Source: Rhizobiaceae bacterium
GTDB lineage: Bacteria > Pseudomonadota > Alphaproteobacteria > Rhizobiales > Rhizobiaceae
DNA length: 11,058 nucleotides
Assembly: GCA_020696915.1 (NCBI GenBank)
Contig: JAJFMR010000058.1
Coordinates: forward strand, 1-11,058
Direction: 5' to 3'
Position 1 is the first letter of the stretch. Every line of letters begins with the position of its first letter. The notes beneath the pieces were generated by a model that ran no database searches, was not told where the DNA came from, and worked only from the letters and a program-made list of their open reading frames with translations. A program made the position numbers and the translations under genes. Below, piece by piece: positions 1-6,695 of this stretch.

Positions 1-240
1 GCTACCGAAGCATCCCTGGACTGGACCGAAGATGACATCAAACCCTTCGTGGATGTCGCCTTTGCAGAGTTCGGTCTCGAGAGGACCATGTTCGGCAGTG
101 ACTGGCCGGTCATGCTTGGCGCCATCACGCCGCAACGCTGGATAACCTTTCTCGATGCCTTTCTTGTCTCTTCCGAAGAGATTGACCGGCGGCGTTTCTG
201 GCGCGACAACGCGATCGCCGTCTATCGCCTTGATACCTGA
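1..240 (+). CDS. Amidohydrolase family protein (fuconolactonase/PDC-lactonase-like), C-terminal part
   Basis: This is the last 79 residues of a protein whose beginning lies outside the window; frame 1 is open from the first base to the TGA at 238-240. The stretch FGLERTMFGSDWPV is the characteristic C-terminal end of the amidohydrolase_2 TIM-barrel family (COG3618: L-fuconolactonase, 2-pyrone-4,6-dicarboxylate lactonase and relatives). The Asp in GSDWP is the metal-binding or catalytic acid at the end of the last barrel strand. The closing residues (RRRFWRDNAIAVYRL) match the usual final helix, where an enzyme-N-A motif precedes the terminus. Members hydrolyse lactones or C-C/C-N bonds of small organic acids and are cytosolic. 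The substrate cannot be told from this fragment. The family call is fairly sure; the specific activity is not. Confidence 0.8.
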   Translation, partial: ATEASLDWTEDDIKPFVDVAFAEFGLERTMFGSDWPVMLGAITPQRWITFLDAFLVSSEEIDRRRFWRDNAIAVYRLDT

Positions 241-350
241 GTCAACCCGCCTTCGAAGAAGATCCGGAGCGATCCCGCCTTTGGCGAAACCGGTCCCTGA
301 GCGTCCGCTATTTTCCACTTAAAGCTGCTTGCTTTTGAAATTGCCGTGCG

Positions 351-380
351 TTACAGCAACCGCGTTTTTCTCTTTAATAT
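351..380 (+). promoter_or_regulatory. Possible promoter / AT-rich leader of the mucR-type gene
   Basis: A weak sigma70-like pair, TTACAG (351-356) and TAATAT (375-380), lies 18 bases apart just upstream of the regulator. The stretch 368-383 is AT-rich in an otherwise GC-rich region. MucR-family proteins are known to bind AT-rich DNA and often repress their own gene, so this may also be an autoregulatory site; that part is inference. Transcription from here would start only a few bases before the ATG at 393. The rest of 241-392 shows no gene. Confidence 0.25.
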
Positions 381-392
381 TATGTGGGTTAC

Positions 393-854
393 ATGAACCA
401 GGATCAACTTGACAATCTCGTCGGCCTCACCGCGGACGTCGTATCCGCTTATGTGTCGAACAATCCAGTGCCGGCAGACCAGCTGCCTGTGCTCATCTCG
501 AGCATCCATCAGTCGTTGTCGGTGCTGGCCGGCGGAGCGCACGCCCCGGCTCCCGAACCTCAGAAGCCGGCAGTGCCGATCAAGAAGTCGGTGACACCCG
601 ACTACATCATCTCGCTCGAGGACGGCAAGAAGTTCAAGTCGCTCAAGCGGCATCTTGCGACGCACTACGGCATGACACCGGAAGAGTACCGGACGAAATG
701 GAATCTGGCGCCGGATTATCCGATGGTGGCTCCGAACTATGCGGCCACACGATCGGCGCTCGCCAAGAGCCTCGGCCTCGGCAGAAAAAAGGCAAGCCCG
801 CCTGCCGCCCCGGAGCCAGCCAAGCGTGCCCGTCGAAAGAAGGCAGCCGCCTGA
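393..854 (+). CDS. mucR: MucR/Ros family transcriptional regulator lacking both zinc-binding cysteines
   Basis: A DNA-binding regulator of the Ros/MucR family, 153 residues. These proteins control exopolysaccharide synthesis, motility, nodulation or virulence genes in Rhizobiales and act as H-NS-like binders of AT-rich DNA. The N-terminal part (residues 6-45, LDNLVGLTADVVSAYVSNN...) is the oligomerisation region. After a Pro/Ala linker, the finger region follows (about 66-128), with LKRHLATHYGMTPEEY and DYPMVAPNYA as family hallmarks. In Ros the zinc ligands are Cys-x2-Cys-x9-His-x3-His. Here the equivalent residues are Ser74, Asp77, His87 and His91, so both cysteines are gone while the spacing is kept. 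Mesorhizobium loti Ros homologues able to fold without zinc are known. The C-terminus is a basic tail (AKRARRKKAAA). ATG 393 is chosen over an in-frame GTG at 384 because homologues begin directly with this motif; no strong ribosome-binding site separates the two. Confidence 0.92.
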   Translation: MNQDQLDNLVGLTADVVSAYVSNNPVPADQLPVLISSIHQSLSVLAGGAHAPAPEPQKPAVPIKKSVTPDYIISLEDGKKFKSLKRHLATHYGMTPEEYRTKWNLAPDYPMVAPNYAATRSALAKSLGLGRKKASPPAAPEPAKRARRKKAAA

Positions 855-983
855 AGCGAGCCGCCGCGCAAGCGAATGTTGGCCGCGAACTAAGGCCAAC
901 GTCGCGATTCTGATCTCCGTCCAGATGGGCTCCGGCGCTCACAGCGGCTTTCAGGCAAAGCAGAGCCTGCACGCTCTCCGGGG

Positions 984-1284
984 GATGCTGACGGGACTGC
1001 TGACGTGACGTGGCTCAGTCCCGATGGCGAGACGATGCAACAGGGCGACTGGGAAAACCCGGGCATGCGTTACACGACGGTGTTTCTCGCCGGCCCGGGG
1101 TGCTCATGCTCTTAGATACGCATCACGAAGCCGCGGCACTCGGCTACCGGCCACGCACGGCCGGCAATGGCGCGTCCTGCTCGACACCCCAATGATCTTC
1201 GCCGGCCATGACTCCTGGCAGCCTGGATGGGGTGGAACGGAGGTCGAAGGCAGGTCACCCGTCATCATGGCGAGTTCGCAATGA
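984..1284 (+). pseudogene. glgX: Degraded C-terminal fragment of glycogen debranching enzyme GlgX
   Basis: Three frames must be joined to read this relic. Bases 984-1097 give DADGTADVTWLSPDGETMQQ and then GDWENPG...VFLAG; the frame beginning at 1100 gives VLMLLDTHHEAAALGYRPR; the frame from 1150 to 1284 gives THGRQWRVLLDTP and ends VEGRSPVIMASSQ-stop. Together these follow the usual order of the GlgX (GH13 isoamylase-type) C-terminal beta domain: VTWL-PDG, DW, a LL-N/D-HHE motif, W-LLLDT and a closing EGRS. Each junction fits a one-base deletion. A further shifted piece at about 937-972 (AHSGFQAKQSLHA) may extend the homology leftward. The catalytic barrel (several hundred residues) is absent, because the mucR-type gene ends at 854. 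The last codon overlaps the malQ start as ATGA, the trace of a translationally coupled glgX-malQ operon. Sequencing error could explain single shifts but not the missing body. Confidence 0.75.
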
Positions 1285-3155
1285 CCTCTGTGGACGGCGC
1301 GCGGCTCGATGAGCTTGCCTCCAGATACGGTATTGTCAGCCATCAGGGTTTTGCAGGCGAAAGGGGCGGCGAGACAAAGATCGCGATTCTTGCCACGTTC
1401 GGGATCGATGCAGCGTCCGACGCCGCAATCGAAGCCGCTCTCGAAGCATCGATGGACCGCCAGCCGCCGGAGATGCGAGTGCCACCGGCAGTGCGCTGTC
1501 ATGTCCCGCAATGGCTGGGAAAGGCGTGGGGGCTGTCCGCCCAGCTCTATGAAATCCGCTCTCGCCGCAACTGGGGGATCGGCGATTTCGAGGACCTAGC
1601 CGAGCTTTGCCGTCTGGCGGCGAAGGCGGGCGCCGATTTCGTGGGCATCAACCCGCTGCATGCGCTGTTCGTGTCGGATCCGGCGAGATGCAGCCCGTTC
1701 TCGCCCTCGAACCGGCTTTTCCTCAATCCGCTCTACATCGCCGTCGACTGCGTGCCCGGCTACATCTCTGCACCGGGCGAGCCGGAGCGGGTCATGGGGC
1801 TTCGGAAAACGGACGAAGTTGATTATGTCGAGACCGCCCGGCTGAAGATGGACGCCCTGCGGCGATTGTGGCGATCCTGGGCTGCGGCACCGCACCCGCA
1901 ACTGCCTCGAGCCGTCTTCGACGAGTTTCGGGGCTGGTCCGGGGAGGCGCTCGCGAAGCACGCGCTCTTCGAGGCGCTTTCCGCAAGAATGGCAACCGAC
2001 GGCAGCGGCAGCGGCTGGCGCGACTGGCCCCACGACTTTCAAAACCTGGAAAGCCCGGCCGTCCAGGCCTTCGCGAGCGCGAATGGAGACGAAATCGAGT
2101 TCCATGCCTGGCTGCAGTGGATCGCCGACATGCAGCTCGGCAAGGCTCGCGCATCCGCCAGGGATGCCGGGATGCGCATCGGCCTTTATCTCGACTTCGC
2201 GGTGGGGGAAGTGCCGGACGGTTCGGCAAGCTGGAGCAATCCGGCGGCCATCGTGCCGGGCATGCTCATCGGCGCGCCGCCCGACGTCTTCGCCGCCGAG
2301 GGCCAGGAATGGGGATTGGCACCGGTTTCGCCGGTGAGCTTGGTCGAGGCTGGTTTCGCGGCTTTCCGGCGCACGATGGAAGCCATGACCCGTCATGCCG
2401 GAGCGCTCAGGATCGATCATGTCATGTCGCTGTGGCAGCTGTTCTTCGTTCCGGAACACGGACGCCCGGCGGACGGCGCTTATGTGCGCTACCCGCTGGC
2501 CGCACAGATCGACGTCTTGGCGGAGCTGTCGCAACGGGACGGGACGATGATCATCGGCGAGGACCTGGGTATTGTGCCGCCGGGTTTCCGCGAGGTGATG
2601 CAGGAGTCCCGTATATTGTCCTATCGCATCCTTTATTTCGAGAAGCAGGGCGGCGACTTCTCGGCGCCGGAGCTTTACCCTGTTCTGGCGCTCGCCTGCC
2701 TGTCCACCCATGATCTCCCGACGTTCATAGGATGGTGGCGTGGCCATGACATCGAGCTCAGGCTCGAGCACGGACTGATCGACGAGGCCTCAGGCAGATG
2801 GCAGCTCGAGGAACGCACAAGGGAAAGGCAGGCGCTGATCGAGTTGATGGCGCGGTCCGGGGCCTTGGCCGCCGGCGCCCCCGACGAACCGGGGACGGGA
2901 CCCGATGGTGCACCGGGCGAGTTTCCTTCGGCTCTGGTCGTCGCGGCCCACCGGCTGATCGCTGCGACCCCCTGCCTGCTCGCCAGCGTCCGCCTCGCCG
3001 ATCTGACCGGCGAAGACCGGCCGACCAACCTGCCGGGCACGGTCGATGCCTACCCGAACTGGCGCCTGAAATCCTCGGTGTATCTGGAAGAGCTTACCGG
3101 CCTGCCGCTTTTTCGGGAGATAACGGCCGCGATGGCCGCTGCCCGCCCGAAATGA
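1281..3155 (+). CDS. malQ: 4-alpha-glucanotransferase (amylomaltase, GH77)
   Basis: MalQ transfers 4-alpha-glucan chains between maltodextrins, releasing glucose, in cytosolic glycogen/maltodextrin turnover. At 624 residues it has the length of bacterial long-form enzymes. Family motifs appear in order: QLYEIRSRRNWGIGDFEDL (about 88-106), the CSPFSPSNRLFLNPLYI segment (137-153), the VGEVPDG...W loop and GAPPD...GQEWGL (about 308-346). Three catalytic acids are visible: nucleophile Asp379 in LRIDHVM, acid/base Glu427 in IIGEDLG, and Asp478 in STHDLPT. All appear intact. ATG 1281 is preferred over in-frame starts from 1227 because MTSVDGARLDELASRYGI is the expected N-terminus, GGCGAG (1269-1274) lies six bases upstream, and the codon overlaps the stop of the glgX relic (ATGA). 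A trehalose-synthesis gene often follows malQ in rhizobia; here a gene on the opposite strand follows instead. Confidence 0.95.
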   Translation: MTSVDGARLDELASRYGIVSHQGFAGERGGETKIAILATFGIDAASDAAIEAALEASMDRQPPEMRVPPAVRCHVPQWLGKAWGLSAQLYEIRSRRNWGIGDFEDLAELCRLAAKAGADFVGINPLHALFVSDPARCSPFSPSNRLFLNPLYIAVDCVPGYISAPGEPERVMGLRKTDEVDYVETARLKMDALRRLWRSWAAAPHPQLPRAVFDEFRGWSGEALAKHALFEALSARMATDGSGSGWRDWPHDFQNLESPAVQAFASANGDEIEFHAWLQWIADMQLGKARASARDAGMRIGLYLDFAVGEVPDGSASWSNPAAIVPGMLIGAPPDVFAAEGQEWGLAPVSPVSLVEAGFAAFRRTMEAMTRHAGALRIDHVMSLWQLFFVPEHGRPADGAYVRYPLAAQIDVLAELSQRDGTMIIGEDLGIVPPGFREVMQESRILSYRILYFEKQGGDFSAPELYPVLALACLSTHDLPTFIGWWRGHDIELRLEHGLIDEASGRWQLEERTRERQALIELMARSGALAAGAPDEPGTGPDGAPGEFPSALVVAAHRLIAATPCLLASVRLADLTGEDRPTNLPGTVDAYPNWRLKSSVYLEELTGLPLFREITAAMAAARPK

Positions 3156-3186
3156 ATTGACGGTGCTTCCAGGGTCCTCGACGCGT

Positions 3187-3540
3187 TCAAACCTTCGGCG
3201 GCAGGTCGCCGCGGTCGAACACTGGAACATCCTCCTCCTCGACGTTACTGCCGGTCGGGATGTCCTCGGCAGCCTGTCGCGTCATCTCTTCCGCGTCGGT
3301 GAGCCCATCTTCGGTCTCGTTCGCTCCCATTCCGTCATCGTGGCGCCCGGTCATGGTGCTGCGCCGCGAGGCGCCGATGGGCTGGTGAACGTCGTCGGCA
3401 CTGGCGGAACCCGGCTCCGCGCCTTGGCTGTCTTCACGGCCGGTGCTCCCCTCGAGAGCCGGTGCGTCACGATCCAGAACCTCCGGCTGATTGGCATATT
3501 CGCTGCGGCGCGGTTCGGGTGGGGAATTTCTCCGGCTCAT
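3187..3540 (-). CDS. Small acidic hydrophilic hypothetical protein
   Basis: A 117-residue protein with no domain I can name. It is highly hydrophilic, rich in Asp, Glu, Gly, Pro and Ser, with no membrane segment or signal peptide. It has a basic start (MSRRNSPPEPRRSEY) and an acidic C-terminal half ending EEEDVPVFDRGDLPPKV, and looks intrinsically disordered. I have an impression that similar short proteins ending in VPVFDR-x-x-PPKV occur in rhizobia, but this is unverified recollection. The start at 3540 is chosen over an upstream in-frame ATG (3588) because a good ribosome-binding site, GGAAG, lies five bases before it. Translation of the opposite strand over the same bases (3157-3582) gives no recognisable protein. 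It converges with malQ, with 31 bases between the stops, and diverges from modA. Function unknown. Confidence 0.7.
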   Translation of the reverse strand: MSRRNSPPEPRRSEYANQPEVLDRDAPALEGSTGREDSQGAEPGSASADDVHQPIGASRRSTMTGRHDDGMGANETEDGLTDAEEMTRQAAEDIPTGSNVEEEDVPVFDRGDLPPKV

Positions 3541-3545
3541 CGCTG

Positions 3546-3550
3546 CTTCC
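3546..3550 (-). promoter_or_regulatory. Ribosome-binding site of the small acidic protein
   Basis: On the minus strand GGAAG, within AAAGGAAGCAGCG, sits five bases before the ATG at 3540-3538. It decides the start in favour of this codon rather than the ATG at 3588. Confidence 0.6.
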
Positions 3551-3657
3551 TTTTTTTGTTCTTGCGCCGCCTTTTTCCGTGAGTTCAACCGTGGCGGCGT
3601 GCGAAGGTTCCACTGCCATGGGACGCGAATCGGCTCATTCTGTACAAGCCACGAGAC

Positions 3658-3685
3658 ATCGTTGTATTCTCATGAATATGACCCT
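3658..3685 (+). promoter_or_regulatory. Candidate ModE operator (Mo-box) upstream of modA
   Basis: An imperfect inverted repeat ATCGTTGTATT (3658-3668), spacer CTCATG, AATATGACCCT (3675-3685) lies 39 bases before the modA start. It resembles the ModE target of proteobacteria, described as ATCG-TATATA-type half-sites around a six-base spacer (quoted from memory). By eye the left arm matches about 9 of 11 positions and the right about 7 of 11. A weak -35/-10 pair, TGTACA (3641-3646) and TATTCT (3665-3670), would overlap it, as expected for repression when molybdate is plentiful. The regulator candidate is the modE-like gene ending the same operon. Confidence 0.5.
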
Positions 3686-3724
3686 TCATGGCTCCCGGAA
3701 ATCAAATCGCAACGGAGAAAAGTC

Positions 3725-4528
3725 ATGGCCACGCCCGGGACGTTTGGCCTGTGGGTTATACGAGCGCTGGCCGGCTTGACGGCGGCGGCTGTCGGCCTTG
3801 CCCCGTCAATTGCGCAGGAGACGGTTACCGTGTTTGCGGCCGCCAGTCTCAAGAACGCGCTCGATGACGTCAACGCCGCCTGCGCGGCCAGCGTGGGCGG
3901 GGCCGCGACCATTTCCTACGCCGCGAGTCCGGCGCTCGCCAGGCAGATCGAGCAGGGCGCGCCGGCCGATATCTTCGTCTCCGCCGACCTGGACTGGATG
4001 GACTGGCTCTCCGGCAGGAACCTCACCAGGAAGGAGACCGAGGCGCAGCTGCTCGGAAATCGCATCGTGCTCATCGCGCCTGCCGGCTCGGCCGTCGAAA
4101 CCAGGATTGAACCGGGTTTCGACCTTGCCGGGATGCTCGCCGGTGGCAGGCTGGCCATGGCCAATGTCGATGCGGTGCCGGCCGGCAAATACGGCAAGGC
4201 GGCGCTGCAGCACCTCGGCGTCTGGGAGTCCGTGGAAGGCAAGGTGGCGCAGGCCGAGAATGTTCGCGCCGCCCTGGCGCTGGTCTCCACCGGCGAAGCC
4301 CCGCTGGGCATCGTCTACAAGACCGACGCCGCGGCAGATCCAGACGTCAGGATCATCGGTCTATTTCCCGCCGACAGCCATCCGCCGATCGTCTACCCTG
4401 TTGCCCAACTCGCCGCATCGAAGAACGACGAAGCGGGCGCCTTCCTTGAATGTCTCGGGAGCAGCAGAGCGAAGGAGCTTTTCGAAAAACAGGGCTTCAC
4501 CGTCCTGACGCCGCCTGCCTCCAACTGA
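3725..4528 (+). CDS. modA: Periplasmic molybdate-binding protein ModA
   Basis: The solute-binding protein of the molybdate ABC importer; it captures molybdate (and tungstate) in the periplasm and delivers it to ModBC. It has 267 residues, with an N-terminal signal peptide: hydrophobic core about residues 8-28 and probable cleavage after SIA (residue 30). The mature protein starts QETVTVFAAASLKNAL. Oxyanion-binding residues known from E. coli ModA are recognisable: Ser41 in AAASL, Ser68 in YAASPAL, and Tyr198 in GIVYKTDA. Relative to the mature start these fall within a residue or two of the E. coli numbering (12, 39, 170). APADIFVSAD and VPAGKYGKAAL are further family motifs. ATG 3725 is chosen, rather than upstream in-frame codons, because GGAG (3714-3717) lies seven bases before it and because the signal peptide begins here. 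First gene of modABC-modE; the gap to modB is 16 bases. Confidence 0.95.
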   Translation: MATPGTFGLWVIRALAGLTAAAVGLAPSIAQETVTVFAAASLKNALDDVNAACAASVGGAATISYAASPALARQIEQGAPADIFVSADLDWMDWLSGRNLTRKETEAQLLGNRIVLIAPAGSAVETRIEPGFDLAGMLAGGRLAMANVDAVPAGKYGKAALQHLGVWESVEGKVAQAENVRAALALVSTGEAPLGIVYKTDAAADPDVRIIGLFPADSHPPIVYPVAQLAASKNDEAGAFLECLGSSRAKELFEKQGFTVLTPPASN

Positions 4529-4544
4529 GCGGATCGGTACACCC

Positions 4545-5246
4545 ATGGAATGGCTGGATCTCACGCCGGAGGAATGGACTGCCGTCCGGCTCTCCATCAA
4601 GGTTTCGACCTGGGCGACGATCGCCTCGCTGCCCGCCGGGCTGCTGATTGCCCACCTGCTGGCGCGCAAGGAGTTCTGGGGAAAATCGATCCTCAACGGG
4701 ATCGTGCACCTGCCGCTGATCCTGCCGCCCGTCGTCACCGGCTATCTCCTGCTGCTGACGTTCGGCAGGCGTGGCCCGGCCGGATCGTTTCTCGACGCCT
4801 GCTGCGGCATCGTCCTTTCGTTCCGCTGGACGGGTGCCGCGCTGGCCTGCGGCATCATGGCCTTTCCGCTGATGGTGCGCGCCATCCGGCTGTCGATCGA
4901 GGCCGTCGACCGCCGGCTGGAAGCTGCAGCCGGCACGCTCGGCGCAAATCCGGCCTTCGTGTTCGCCACGATCACCCTGCCGCTTATCCTGCCGGGCATC
5001 CTCGCCGGCATGATTCTCGCATTCGCCAAGGCGATGGGCGAGTTCGGCGCCACTATCACCTTCGTGTCGAACATTCCAGGCGAGACGCAGACCCTGCCGA
5101 CGGCTATCTATACGTTGACGCAGGTGCCCGGCGGCGAGTCCGGTGCGCTTCGGCTGACGCTGGTTTCGATCGCCATTGCCATGGCCGCGCTGATCGCCTC
5201 GGAGATCGTGGCCCGCCGCATCGGGCGGCGAATAGATCCGGCATGA
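4545..5246 (+). CDS. modB: Molybdate ABC transporter permease ModB
   Basis: The inner-membrane channel subunit of the molybdate importer, working as a dimer with ModC. It has 233 residues, typical for the family. Hydrophobic segments fit about five or six membrane spans, for example around residues 20-40, 50-72, 86-110, 146-165 and 202-224. The cytoplasmic coupling motif is clear: EAAAGTLGANPAFVFATITLPLILPG (about 125-150), the EAA loop that contacts the ATPase. AMGEFGATITFVSNIPGETQTLP (about 164-186) is another strongly conserved ModB/CysT-type stretch. No strong ribosome-binding site is seen before ATG 4545, so translation may depend partly on modA, which ends 16 bases upstream. The stop overlaps the modC start by four bases (ATGA). 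Confidence 0.95.
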   Translation: MEWLDLTPEEWTAVRLSIKVSTWATIASLPAGLLIAHLLARKEFWGKSILNGIVHLPLILPPVVTGYLLLLTFGRRGPAGSFLDACCGIVLSFRWTGAALACGIMAFPLMVRAIRLSIEAVDRRLEAAAGTLGANPAFVFATITLPLILPGILAGMILAFAKAMGEFGATITFVSNIPGETQTLPTAIYTLTQVPGGESGALRLTLVSIAIAMAALIASEIVARRIGRRIDPA

Positions 5247-6352
5247 CGATAACGGTCGATGTCGAGCATCGTCTCGGAGCTTTTCGTCTCGACACGTCTT
5301 TCGAGAGCGCCGGGCCGCTGACGGCGCTGTTCGGTCCGTCCGGCTCAGGCAAGACCTCGCTCATCAATCTGATCGCCGGACTGATCCATCCAGACGCCGG
5401 GCGCATCGAGGTCGGCGGACGCGTGCTCGTCGACACCGGGACCGGCACCTTCGTCCCGAAGCATCGCCGTCGGATCGGCTACGTATTCCAGGACGCGCGG
5501 CTCTTTCCGCATCTCACCGTCCGCCAGAACCTGAACTATGGCCGTTTCTTCACCCCCAGGGTCGACCGCCATGCGGATTTCGCGGCGGTGGTCGAGCTGC
5601 TCGGCATCGGCCATCTCCTGGAGCGCCGTCCTGGTCAGCTTTCCGGCGGCGAGAAACAGCGCGTCGCAATCGGGCGTGCGCTGGTCGCGAGCCCGAAGCT
5701 CATCCTGATGGATGAGCCTCTCGCATCGCTCGACGATGCCCGCAAGGCGGAGATCATGCCTTACATCGAACGGCTTCGGGACGAGACCGGAACGCCGATC
5801 GTGTATGTCAGCCATTCCGTCGCCGAGGTGGCGCGGCTTGCCACCGACGTTGTCGTGCTCAAGGACGGCAAGGTGGCTGACCATGGCAGGACGAGCGACG
5901 TGCTGCAGCAGCCGGGCAACCTGCCGCGCGCCGAACGCGGCGAGGCAGGCGCCGTGCTGCTTACCACCGTCGAAGCCCATGACGATGCCTATGACATGAC
6001 GCTTCTGCGCTCCGCGGCCGGTATTATCCGCGTGCCGCGGCTTCCGGTCCGCACCGGAACCGGAGTGAGATTGCACATAAGGGCGCGCGACGTGCTGGTG
6101 GCAACCGAACGCCAGCGCGGACTTTCCGCTCTCAACGTGCTTGCCGGCACCGTCTCGGCGATCGGCAGCCGGAGCGGGCCGCTGGTCGAGGTCCGCATCG
6201 ACTGCAACGGCGAGGCAATCCTTTCCAGGATCACCCGACAGTCCCTCGATGCGCTCGGCCTGCAACCAGGGAAGGCGGTTTTTGCCGTCGTCAAGTCGGT
6301 GGCTTTCGATCAGGATGGGGGGCCGACAGGCGCATCGTTTGAGGGAGAATGA
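5243..6352 (+). CDS. modC: Molybdate ABC transporter ATP-binding protein ModC
   Basis: The ATPase that powers molybdate import. It has 369 residues: an ABC domain (about 1-235) followed by a C-terminal Mop/TOBE-type molybdate-binding domain (about 292-352, ALNVLAGTVSAIGSRSGP onward). All ATPase motifs are present: Walker A GPSGSGKTS (31-39), Q-loop Gln82 in VFQDARLFPHL, signature LSGGEKQR (133-140), Walker B LILMDEP (153-159), D-loop SLDD, and switch His191 in YVSHS. RLFPHLTVRQNLNYG is typical of ModC. The open frame continues upstream to 4550, but that part is the modB gene read in another frame. The start ATG 5243 is set by the ATGA overlap with modB and by the normal N-terminus. The Mop domain may let the transporter itself sense molybdate, as known for some ModBC complexes. 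Confidence 0.95.
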   Translation: MTITVDVEHRLGAFRLDTSFESAGPLTALFGPSGSGKTSLINLIAGLIHPDAGRIEVGGRVLVDTGTGTFVPKHRRRIGYVFQDARLFPHLTVRQNLNYGRFFTPRVDRHADFAAVVELLGIGHLLERRPGQLSGGEKQRVAIGRALVASPKLILMDEPLASLDDARKAEIMPYIERLRDETGTPIVYVSHSVAEVARLATDVVVLKDGKVADHGRTSDVLQQPGNLPRAERGEAGAVLLTTVEAHDDAYDMTLLRSAAGIIRVPRLPVRTGTGVRLHIRARDVLVATERQRGLSALNVLAGTVSAIGSRSGPLVEVRIDCNGEAILSRITRQSLDALGLQPGKAVFAVVKSVAFDQDGGPTGASFEGE

Positions 6353-6353
6353 G

Positions 6354-6695
6354 ATGCCGTCGCTCAGCCTGCGCATCAACCTCGATCCCGACGGCCGCAT
6401 CGGTCCGGGCAAGATCGATCTTCTCGAGCAGATCGCATCGTTCGGGTCCATCTCCGCGGCGGCCCGGGCCATGGAAATGTCTTACAAGCGCGCCTGGGAT
6501 CTGGTCGATGAGATGAACATGCTTTTTGGGCGGCCGCTGGTTTCTGCCCAGACCGGGGGAAAGCACGGCGGCGGCGCCTCGCTGACGTCGTTCGGCAAGA
6601 CCGTGGTAACCCGTTTCCGGGCAATGGAAAGCGCCGCGCTCGCTGCCGCTGCGCCGCATCTGGCGGCGTTGCAGGCCGAACTCGACGAAAAGTAA
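6354..6695 (+). CDS. modE: ModE-like regulator, winged helix-turn-helix domain only
   Basis: A 113-residue protein equivalent to the N-terminal DNA-binding domain of ModE, the molybdate-dependent repressor. The helix-turn-helix core is GSISAAARAMEMSYKRAWDL (about residues 30-50), followed by the wing segment TGGKHGGGASLTSFG and a terminal dimerisation-like helix (about 80-113). E. coli ModE is about 260 residues and carries a di-Mop sensor domain that is absent here. The stop is followed directly by structured noncoding DNA, so I see no broken remainder downstream. Short ModE forms are known in several bacteria. It is the last gene of the operon, starting two bases after the modC stop, with AGGGAG upstream as ribosome-binding site. 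It probably controls modA through the site at 3658-3685; how it would sense molybdate is not evident from the sequence. Confidence 0.88.
   Translation: MPSLSLRINLDPDGRIGPGKIDLLEQIASFGSISAAARAMEMSYKRAWDLVDEMNMLFGRPLVSAQTGGKHGGGASLTSFGKTVVTRFRAMESAALAAAAPHLAALQAELDEK

Noticed and set aside
1596..2771. Long minus-strand open frame (391 codons) opposite malQ
   Set aside because: It lies wholly inside a well-supported malQ; its translation is rich in Arg, His and Gly without motifs, the usual shadow of GC-rich codons.
3157..3582. Plus-strand open frame opposite the small acidic protein
   Set aside because: It lacks a convincing ribosome-binding site or motif, whereas the minus strand has a good site and a plausible protein.
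4550..5242. Upstream extension of the modC frame through modB
   Set aside because: The residues are modB read out of frame; ModC begins at 5243 with the ATGA overlap and a normal N-terminus.
5345..6472. Minus-strand open frame (375 codons) opposite modC and modE
   Set aside because: modC has every ABC motif in the plus frame; the reverse translation has none.
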